The notes beneath the pieces were generated by a model. It ran no database searches and was not told the origin of the DNA. It saw only the letters and a list, made by a program, of their open reading frames with translations. The position numbers and the translations under genes were made by a program. Shown piece after piece: positions 23,014 to 29,889 of a stretch of 64,000 nt of DNA (positions within the stretch are counted from its first letter, which is position 1; every line of letters starts with the position of its first letter). Source of the stretch: Rhodobacteraceae bacterium HLUCCA12 (GTDB lineage Bacteria; Pseudomonadota; Alphaproteobacteria; Rhodobacterales; Rhodobacteraceae); assembly GCA_001314715.1 (NCBI GenBank), contig LJSV01000013.1, positions 43,509 through 107,508 on the forward strand. Reading direction: 5' to 3'.

Positions 23014-25233
23014 CTACACTTCCATCGCATCACCATCTTGGCCGTTCTTAGCACGAAACGCTTCTAAAAATTTATCTCTATCATTCAATCTTATCAGTAC
23101 AGGATCGTCGCAAGAGGATGCCTTGCCGAAGAAGACGGCATGTCGCTCCTTTAAGCTTGGTAATACGCGGGCATATTCTGAACCGATGTAGTTCCCCAGA
23201 AATTCCTTACCTGTATCGTCAAACGTCCTCATCGCGAAAATCGTATTGCATTGGTTGAGGATAGTCTTGGTAACATTCGCCGTTCTCTGTGTAATCAGCA
23301 GACATCCCAATCCAAATTTCCGGCCCTGCAAAATTGCCCGCGCGCTTGCGGCAGTGGCATTCTTGTCACCATCGCTGGCAACGGAATTCCACTCTGGCAC
23401 GAGGCTGTGTGCCTCTTCATAGACTAGGCAAGCGCGTGCAGTATCCACCATGCCAAGCTCTTGGCATGCTTTTAGAGCAGCGTTAGAAAACATGGCTGTA
23501 ATTTCGCTGGGTGTGAGATCGGTAAATGCAGCCTGATTTTGGTACGCATTCGTCGTTTGTTTACTGACACGAAATCCCGCAGGGTTAAATATCAGGATCG
23601 ATTGTTCTGTGTCGGGCGCGAGGAATGCAGAAATCGCAGTGCTTACGGCTGTATTGAATGCATGCAGCGAGCCACCTTCTTCCTTGCCTTGGGCGACGGG
23701 CCTGCCCTGTGCAGCAGCAGACAAGGCCTGATTAACTGCGTCCTGATAGCCTTGGTCAACAAAAACTGAAAGCTGCGTCGCATATTGGTCGGTTAGATCG
23801 AGACATATGACTTTAATACCTTTTGCGATCATTCGCTCGACAAGCTCGATTGAAAGATAACTCTTTCCAATGCCAAGAATGCCGAGAATGGCTGTGTTGT
23901 GCGTTACGGCGTCGGAGATGTTGATCGTGATCTGGTAATCTGTACCGGGAAAGTGGCCTATGGCATCTGCATTGTGTTCAAACTCATCGGTCGATTTGAT
24001 AAAGACGGGTGCGTTAATTCGGGGAAGCCATTCCGTTGGCTCGAACTTTTTGTCTTCAGGGTTCCACTTGCCAATCTTCCTGGCTTTAGCGCGAACGTAC
24101 CCATATTTGTTCTTTTGTTGAACAGCTTCTTCCCGAGTTACGCCGCCAATGATCTGATAGATGACATCGTCACCTCGAACCTTGACATCGACCAGGCGAC
24201 CTTCGGAAAGTTCCTCATCGTTCGTCACTTCTATTTCGATGAACTCGAGGTCAGAATCGCTATCTACAATGCCGCAAAGAGAGCCGATCCGCTCAAGCAC
24301 CCGAACGGCCTGCGCCTCATCATCCCCGACTGGAAGTAGCGTAGCCGCTCCGCTTCCGACCGCCGCTTTATCCGCCCGTTCCTTCAAGGCAGGCGGAACG
24401 GGCAGACTCAATGCCCTAAGCAGAATCCCTTCGTCTCTTCCCACATAGTTGAGGGCAACACCAAGCGTCGTAGGCCCGTGCCCGTCGGAAATAGCCATGA
24501 GCGTGCCCGACTTGTGGCGAACATCGTCATCCTGTCGGATTAACACCAATCCCGGAGCCTGATGTGCAGCTACGACACCGAGCACGTCCGGTCCCTCCCG
24601 GTCGAACGTTCCACGCATCCATCCAAAGAACTGCAAGACGGATTCGATTGGGTCGAACGCAACAATCAACGCCCAAACTGTAAGGATGACATATAGCTCG
24701 ACTGATGAAGATCGGTGAAAGACCCAGGCAAGCACGAGAATGACGAGAGTGAAGATCGTTCTTGGAGCGCCGAAAGCCTTTATTCCACGCTCGATGCTCA
24801 AGACCCACGGGCGGGTTTCCAGTCCATGTGTGCGTTTAACGAGCAACACGGCTATCGAAGCCAAGAAACAGCTCGCGCATACACCGAAGGCGATCCAAAT
24901 TATGAATTGATCGGACAGCAGTGCGGGCTTGGCGGCAAGCGCAGCAATCAGCGTGCCACCGGCAACGAACGAATTGGTCGCGACATCTGCCGGCGGAACG
25001 AAGTGAGGATTAAGAAGACGGCTACCGAGAAGAAGGCTAGCGACGCCGTTGGCGAACCAGAGAAGCTTTTCATTGATTGGAAAGCCTTGACCAACGACAT
25101 ACCATTGAATGATCACCAAGATGATCAAATAGAGGACTGTTGCGGTCGTTCTTCCCTTTTTGTCGGTCAACGAAACCACTCCGCCCTTTTGGCTGACGGT
25201 AGCATCATGAGATTCATCGTCTCTCCTTTTCAT
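23014..25233 (-). CDS. Membrane-anchored HerA/DUF87-type ATPase
   Basis: About 739 residues. The N-terminal 205 residues contain five or six hydrophobic helices (near 31-48, 57-73, 88-101, 110-132, 159-173 and 178-203). A soluble region with a HerA barrel-like part follows, then a P-loop GILGIGKS (451-458), IKVICLDLTDQY, Walker B ACLVYEEAH (601-609) and the HerA-type QGRKFGLGCLLITQR. HerA ATPases pump or tether DNA and are frequent in defence systems; a membrane domain on one is uncommon. The start overlaps the methylase-endonuclease gene by 20 bases; an internal GTG is a possible later start. Confidence 0.78.
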   Translation of the reverse strand: MKRRDDESHDATVSQKGGVVSLTDKKGRTTATVLYLIILVIIQWYVVGQGFPINEKLLWFANGVASLLLGSRLLNPHFVPPADVATNSFVAGGTLIAALAAKPALLSDQFIIWIAFGVCASCFLASIAVLLVKRTHGLETRPWVLSIERGIKAFGAPRTIFTLVILVLAWVFHRSSSVELYVILTVWALIVAFDPIESVLQFFGWMRGTFDREGPDVLGVVAAHQAPGLVLIRQDDDVRHKSGTLMAISDGHGPTTLGVALNYVGRDEGILLRALSLPVPPALKERADKAAVGSGAATLLPVGDDEAQAVRVLERIGSLCGIVDSDSDLEFIEIEVTNDEELSEGRLVDVKVRGDDVIYQIIGGVTREEAVQQKNKYGYVRAKARKIGKWNPEDKKFEPTEWLPRINAPVFIKSTDEFEHNADAIGHFPGTDYQITINISDAVTHNTAILGILGIGKSYLSIELVERMIAKGIKVICLDLTDQYATQLSVFVDQGYQDAVNQALSAAAQGRPVAQGKEEGGSLHAFNTAVSTAISAFLAPDTEQSILIFNPAGFRVSKQTTNAYQNQAAFTDLTPSEITAMFSNAALKACQELGMVDTARACLVYEEAHSLVPEWNSVASDGDKNATAASARAILQGRKFGLGCLLITQRTANVTKTILNQCNTIFAMRTFDDTGKEFLGNYIGSEYARVLPSLKERHAVFFGKASSCDDPVLIRLNDRDKFLEAFRAKNGQDGDAMEV

Positions 25234-27739
25234 AGGGACCAAGGAAGCGTTCGCCGTTGAAATGGATGAGATGGCTGGGCGCGTCCGCGCACCAAACTTC
25301 CGTCTCCCATGAAATCTCACCAAGGTATCGGCCCATCACGCTCCGATCGGGGAAGGCCGTTACGTAGACAAGGCCGGGCTTTGCATCCTTGAAGAGCGCT
25401 GCCAGCTCATTGTGGCGCTTGGCATCGACCGGACCGTGGCTCGTCACGGACTCGACAAGAAGCAACCAGTTCTTCTTGCCAAAATACAGTACCACGTCCG
25501 GCATCTTTCCATGCCTGTCTACCGTGACGCCAAACGTCGCCAGCCGCTCCTTCTCGAAATAGCCGATCTTGTCGCCTGTATCGCCGACATAGATGACTTC
25601 CGCTCCCGGCGCGAAGCGTGGGGCGAAGTCCGTGATGATCTGTTTGATAAGTTCGCTGTGTGCGCCGGGCGTGAGCGCAATCTCCTTACCGTCCGCGACC
25701 TGCACCGGGATCATTTGCATCTCGCGGTGTTTTGCCCATTTGGCGGCCAGTGTTTCCTGCCCTTCGAGGTAGGTGTCGAGCGTGCCCTGCCACGCATCGG
25801 CTCCGAAAGTAAGGATGACTGTGTAGGCTTCCTCGCTTATCTGGTAGCAGGCTTTGGGGCTGTTCACGGGCCGCGCCGGATCGTCGGGGTTGTAGAGCGC
25901 GATCCCGGCTTCCACAAACTGGTGCATGGTTTGGCGGCGGAAGGTCTCGCGCGTATTGGGCGCATATTCACGGCCATAGTGTTCGCGCGTGAAATCCATA
26001 ATGGGCGTGATGCCCATGAGAGGTTTTTGCAACGCGTTCCACGCGCCGTCCGGCCTGAGATTAAGAAGCGCCAGCAGCGTGAGGGCTGAGCGTTCGTTGC
26101 GCTGGCCGCGTGGCATGCCGAGCGCAGTCAAGATTTTGAGCGCATCGTCGATTTTCTGCTGCGCAGTTAGCGGATTCTTGTCGTCTGTCATGTGATAAAG
26201 CTCCCCCTCAATGATGGTATCGATGTCTTGTTGGGAGAGTGCGGCGTCCCCGGCTTCAGAACCCAAGCGTTCCAGAACCTCCCTGTGTGGATAGTTAAGC
26301 GACCGTAGATCGGTTGCATTGACCTGCGTGTGCCCGTTGAACTGCCGGAAATAGCGGTCCACGAGGCTGCTGTTCAGATAGATGGCGAGGCCGCGCGCCA
26401 ATTCAGAAGGCAATCCCTTTTGCTTCGCGTGAAATACGTTCAGGTGATTTTCGAAGCCGATCAGCTCGCCCTGTAAATCCGATGGGTAGACAGACGCCAC
26501 GATCCGACGCCGTTCCTCTTTGGAGGTAAAGCGTTTCGTGACCACGAAATGCCCCTTGTTCTCCCATAGCCACCTGCGGCTATCCGGCGAGACGCGGATC
26601 GCGTTGGGCTTCTTCATGACCTTCGGCCAGGTCAGCGCGCCTTTCTGAAAATGCGCGGCGTAGAGCAGCGGAACCGCTCCCTCTTCGGGTTGCGCCCGTA
26701 AATCATCCTTGAGCCGGAAATCCACAACGGGGCCAGTGGACACCTCGACGCCTATATCCGCCAGCGTGGCCGTGAAATGAGCCATGCGGTTCACAATTCC
26801 CTGCTCAAGCTCATTGGCTGCGATGTGAACGAAACGGCCTGGGTCGTGAGGACGGATAACGCTTTCATAAGGAACAATGCGTTGTGTCATGTCTTCTGCG
26901 ACGCAGTGCCCGTCCGCGCCGAACTGAAAATCGCCGCCGTTGCTGGTCGTGATTGTCACTTCAGAAGGTTTTGCGCCTTTGATGGCGTACAGGATGATAT
27001 TTTCCTGCAGAACCTCATCGCCCTTAAAGGCGCTGTTGCGTTTCTCAAAAATGTGGATGTGGCGCAGGCCCATCATCGCGAAGAACTGCTCGCGGAACGG
27101 CTTGAAGTACGGACCGTTGCAGAATGACCGGGGCACGATAGCGACCATCTCGCCGCCTTCGCGCAGACGCTGCGCAGCCAGAAACATGAAGGCGGTATAA
27201 AGATTGGAAGTCTCGATTCCAGCCCTGCGGAGAGCACTGCGGTGCGCTGAGGCTGAATTGATCTTCTTGTAGGGCGGATTCATGATGACCTGGGTAAAGC
27301 CACTATCCTCACTATCCACCTGATTGAAGATGTCAGACTGCTTGCCCCATGCATGGCCAAGGATAAAGTCTTCCTCGTGCAAGGCGACGCTGGCCTGTAC
27401 TTGTGCGCGGCGGCATTGCGCCACGGATTCATCCAGTGTGTTGCGCAGATAGCCAGTTAGCACTGGCTCGATCTCGTAGGCGCTGAGGGTAGCAGACCGG
27501 GGTTTGTCGCGCCCGACGCTAATCCGCTCCACAAAAGCCGCTGTGAGCGAGCCGACGCCTGCGCCTGGGTCAAGCAGGCGGATATCGCCCGATACATCCT
27601 CAAACAGACTCGCCATAAACCGCGCAATGGGCGCTGGCGTCATGTACTGTCCAAGATCGGAGCGCCGACGCGGATCGAGCTTGAGCGCGGCATCCACGCG
27701 GTAATATTCAGCGGTCTCGGCGAAAGCGGGCTGGCTCAT
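25214..27739 (-). CDS. Fused adenine-N6 DNA methylase and BsuBI/PstI-type endonuclease
   Basis: An 841-residue protein. The N-terminal methylase has QYMTPAPIARFMASL, the AdoMet loop DPGAGVGS (57-64) and the catalytic NPPY (154-157) of gamma-type adenine methylases; a target-recognition-like region follows to about 500. From about 530 the sequence matches the BsuBI/PstI nuclease (helical N-domain TLLALLNL, then KMPDVVLYF near 745-753 and VESVTSHGP at 762-770). Modification and restriction are thus in one chain. It overlaps the RHH regulator gene (4 bases) and the HerA gene (20 bases). The recognition site is unknown. Confidence 0.85.
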   Translation of the reverse strand: MSQPAFAETAEYYRVDAALKLDPRRRSDLGQYMTPAPIARFMASLFEDVSGDIRLLDPGAGVGSLTAAFVERISVGRDKPRSATLSAYEIEPVLTGYLRNTLDESVAQCRRAQVQASVALHEEDFILGHAWGKQSDIFNQVDSEDSGFTQVIMNPPYKKINSASAHRSALRRAGIETSNLYTAFMFLAAQRLREGGEMVAIVPRSFCNGPYFKPFREQFFAMMGLRHIHIFEKRNSAFKGDEVLQENIILYAIKGAKPSEVTITTSNGGDFQFGADGHCVAEDMTQRIVPYESVIRPHDPGRFVHIAANELEQGIVNRMAHFTATLADIGVEVSTGPVVDFRLKDDLRAQPEEGAVPLLYAAHFQKGALTWPKVMKKPNAIRVSPDSRRWLWENKGHFVVTKRFTSKEERRRIVASVYPSDLQGELIGFENHLNVFHAKQKGLPSELARGLAIYLNSSLVDRYFRQFNGHTQVNATDLRSLNYPHREVLERLGSEAGDAALSQQDIDTIIEGELYHMTDDKNPLTAQQKIDDALKILTALGMPRGQRNERSALTLLALLNLRPDGAWNALQKPLMGITPIMDFTREHYGREYAPNTRETFRRQTMHQFVEAGIALYNPDDPARPVNSPKACYQISEEAYTVILTFGADAWQGTLDTYLEGQETLAAKWAKHREMQMIPVQVADGKEIALTPGAHSELIKQIITDFAPRFAPGAEVIYVGDTGDKIGYFEKERLATFGVTVDRHGKMPDVVLYFGKKNWLLLVESVTSHGPVDAKRHNELAALFKDAKPGLVYVTAFPDRSVMGRYLGEISWETEVWCADAPSHLIHFNGERFLGPYEKERR

Positions 27740-27963
27740 CCGGTCCCCGTTTTCTTGTCCAGTGGAAGATCGAGCGCAGGCTGTGTCCCGCCATCTCCGT
27801 ACCGCTGTAGAAACTCCATCACTGCCTTGCGTGTGAGCCAGGAAAGCGAGACATCATATTTCTGCGCGAGCATGGTCAGCGCGGCATGCTCCTTGTCGGG
27901 CAAACTCACGGTAATGCGTGTAGGCATGTTCGGATCACCGATTTTCGATTCGTTTCGAGCCAT
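27736..27963 (-). CDS. Ribbon-helix-helix regulator of the restriction-like operon
   Basis: A 75-residue protein with a CopG/Arc-like fold: beta-strand PTRITVSLPDKEH (about 13-25), helix ALTMLAQKYD and second helix SLSWLTRKAVMEFLQRY. Start at 27963 or at the ATG 36 bases further in. It is the first gene of the three-gene operon and overlaps the methylase-endonuclease gene by four bases. An inverted repeat covers its start codon, so autoregulation, delaying nuclease expression after transfer as controller proteins do, is a reasonable inference. Confidence 0.75.
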   Translation of the reverse strand: MARNESKIGDPNMPTRITVSLPDKEHAALTMLAQKYDVSLSWLTRKAVMEFLQRYGDGGTQPALDLPLDKKTGTG

Positions 27964-27989
27964 GCATCAATTTACATCAAAGTGATGCA
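27963..27989. promoter_or_regulatory. Inverted-repeat operator at the start of the RHH gene
   Basis: TGCATCA (27963-27969) and TGATGCA (27983-27989) form perfect 7-base arms; a further CATCA/TGATG half lies between them. The left arm overlaps the start codon of the RHH gene. Multiple TGATG words about one helical turn apart fit cooperative binding by RHH dimers. No -10/-35 pair is convincing. Confidence 0.5.
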
Positions 27990-28055
27990 GTTCAATAGCG
28001 GCAACTTCCGAATATCCACGAGTCGTATCCAACGATGATTCCTCGGACGGAGTCG

Positions 28056-28267
28056 AGCGGCGAAACGCTGGCGTGCATCCAATTCGCGCGGGTTGGTCGA
28101 TGGGATGGTTCCAAGGAAGGGCAGCGCGAAAGCTCCCTTCCTTAGTCGTAGGTATCGGGTCGCGAAAGACCTGATCGGCATCCAATCCGCGCAGGGTTGG
28201 TCAGGGGTCTTGGGGGCAGGAACGCCCCTCAAGTCGATGGGCGCAGGGAGAGCGAAGTCTCCTTGCG
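28056..28267. repeat. Diverged tandem pair of three-hairpin modules
   Basis: Module 1: AGCG-GCGAAA-CGCT (28056-28069); CCAATT-loop-GGTTGG (28079-28096); AAGGAAGGG with inner AGC-GCGAAA-GCT closing on CCCTTCCTT (28113-28143). Module 2: GGTC-GCGAAA-GACC (28158-28171, extendable); CCAATC-loop-GGTTGG (28182-28200); a 10-base stem closed by GCGAAG (28242-28267), after an added GGGGC/GCCCC hairpin (28209-28233). The first two hairpins are offset by 102-103 bases, and loop sequences are conserved while stems differ, which suggests selected folding. Confidence 0.6.
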
Positions 28268-28412
28268 AGTGGGCCGGCCGGCGATACGGCCGCGTGGCGG
28301 GATGAGGCTCGATGCCGGTTTCCGCCACAGGCAAGAGGGATGCAACGGGAGAGCGCCAGCGTCTCCCTTGCCAAGATGGTGTTGCGCCAGCCCGCATGAG
28401 GGACGAAGCGGG

Positions 28413-28510
28413 TCAGACAAATTGCGGGACGCGTTTTGTCTGACAACACACATCTTGCGCGCGCACGGCGGAAATCTTTTTGCGCACGGCGGAAATCTTT
28501 TGTCTGACAA
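28413..28510. repeat. Direct and inverted repeat cluster
   Basis: TTTTGTCTGACAA occurs at 28434-28446 and 28498-28510, and its inverse TCAGACAAA at 28413-28421. Between them a 20-base word starting GCGCACGG is repeated exactly with a 21-base period (28461-28480 and 28482-28501). The layout (two turns of helix per repeat, flanked by identical sites) resembles binding arrays of replication or transfer proteins. No function is proven. Confidence 0.6.
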
Positions 28511-28630
28511 AGTTACAAAGTGCGACGGTAAGGTCAAAGGCTCAAAAGGGGCTATAGTTGAGGCTGTGGATTGAGGTCTGGTTCGCGTGCGATGGGCGCG
28601 ATGGCCGAAGCTCCGGCCGGTGCAGCAGAT

Positions 28631-29212
28631 TCAGTTTTCAGAACAGGCGCGGAAACTGGCCCGGCGCCGGGGGAAAGATGCTTTGCTGCCGCAAGCGGCA
28701 AGCGGCAATGTCGGCAGGTCGGATGGCATAGCTTCTTCAAGCTCGGCATCGAGGTCTTCGATATCCTGCACGCTCAATCCACCTTCCGCCACACGCTCGC
28801 GCGCGTCACCCAGTCTGGCTCTGGCGTCGGCGGATCTTTCGCGTCCGCCATCGACCGTGGCCTGGGCGTCATGCAACTGGCGGCGCTCGTCAAGAGCGGT
28901 TTCATGTTGTCGATACAGTTCACGATTCTTACCGCGTTCACCAAGAAGTTCCTCCGCAGTTGTCGGCCCATCGACCAGATCGAAGTCGAGTTCATCCCGT
29001 CCAACTCGTTCCCCGTGCTCGTCGATGACGAAAGAACCATCTTCGGATTTGAAAACGCGACGTCCATCCTCCATGACATGGGCGGTGGCGAGCATGTCGG
29101 GCAGAACGGCATCCGATTCGGCGATCTGTTGCCTCAGCAAGGCAAGGCGTTCGCTGTTGCCGATCAGCGCTTTGGTGATGGCGTTATCATATCCAAAATA
29201 ACACCGCAGCGC
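28631..29212 (-). pseudogene. 5'-truncated remnant of a coiled-coil protein common in mobile elements
   Basis: An open frame of 193 codons begins straight after an in-frame TAA and has no good start; a TTG at 29140 is the best candidate. The translated text is protein-like and highly charged: RRVFKSEDGSFVIDEHGERV (around the middle), then a coiled coil (ELYRQHETALDERRQ, DARERVAEGGLSVQDIEDL). Full-length relatives, from memory, carry similar segments inside longer proteins on integrative elements. The N-terminal part seems lost. A short functional protein from the TTG is the alternative. Confidence 0.45.
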
Positions 29213-29268
29213 TTACCAGCTAGAACCAATATTTGGTCACCCCGTTCGAGCGAACAATCTGTTTTCAG

Positions 29269-29889
29269 TTACTGCTTTAGATACGCTAAGAGAATATTAA
29301 AACCGAGATAGACGGAGAGCAGGGCCGTCCAAATTCCAAAAGCCTCGATGAAAGTGAAGCCACCGTCCTGTATGTAAGCAATTGATCCAAAAAATGCAGA
29401 AGGCCCGAAGACGAATAATGCTACCCCTACCCAGCTCTTTGTATTCTCTTTTCTATTCGCCTTTCTGATGGCTTCGTTATGGAATTTTATTGCAGCATTA
29501 CCTTTTTCTTCGTCGCCATAACGTAAGCTAAAGTCTTTCGGTATTCTTGTTTGATCAGGTGTTCGAGCAAGCGCTCCGCCAATATGATTTTCTAATAGTT
29601 TGAGTGTTTCAGGCATGGTGTGTGGCCGGCCATCTTGGGCGGCGGAGGCCATTTGGGCCTTGGCAAAAGAAAGAACATCGCTGGCAAAGTCTAGTGCGTC
29701 AACTTCAAGAATTTTCAGGTATGGATAGTTATGGCCAATATGAGATTGCAGCCGAATGGCTTTTTGCACATTTGGTTCGCCGTATTGTTGAATTAATTCT
29801 ATGTATTTCGGTGGATGCTGTGGCTGTGGCGCGCGCTCCGGTGACGGATCGTCTCCCCAACGAGCGCCTTCGCGCGGTGGTCTACTCAT
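29269..29889 (-). CDS. Membrane protein paired with coupling ATPase, unknown
   Basis: A 206-residue protein: hydrophilic N-terminal 145 residues (KYIELIQQYGEPNVQKAIRL, ALDFASDVLSFAKAQ) and two C-terminal membrane helices (about 150-172 and 178-203). Its start overlaps the end of the TraG-like ATPase gene by eight bases. Because that ATPase has no membrane anchor, this neighbour could supply one; this is inference. Base composition is more AT-rich than the surrounding chromosome. Confidence 0.6.
   Translation of the reverse strand: MSRPPREGARWGDDPSPERAPQPQHPPKYIELIQQYGEPNVQKAIRLQSHIGHNYPYLKILEVDALDFASDVLSFAKAQMASAAQDGRPHTMPETLKLLENHIGGALARTPDQTRIPKDFSLRYGDEEKGNAAIKFHNEAIRKANRKENTKSWVGVALFVFGPSAFFGSIAYIQDGGFTFIEAFGIWTALLSVYLGFNILLAYLKQ

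Larger units (their letters stand above)
27990..28630. other. 640-base non-coding stretch with structured repeats
   Basis: No credible gene is visible; all open frames are shadows without ribosome sites or recognisable sequence. The left part (28056-28267) holds two copies of a three-hairpin module. The right part (28413-28510) holds direct and inverted repeats and becomes AT-rich. It separates the defence-like cassette from the coupling-protein operon and could include oriT, a single-strand initiation site or a structured RNA. Confidence 0.6.

Noticed and set aside
27972..28397. 141-codon minus-strand frame upstream of the RHH gene
   Set aside because: It covers the hairpin modules; the repeats explain the sequence better than a protein.
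28461..28501. Tandem 21-base repeats considered as a CRISPR array
   Set aside because: Only two contiguous copies with no spacers and no cas genes.
28571..29311. 246-codon plus-strand frame in the island
   Set aside because: The minus strand gives a more protein-like coiled-coil sequence; this frame is low-complexity and without a ribosome site.
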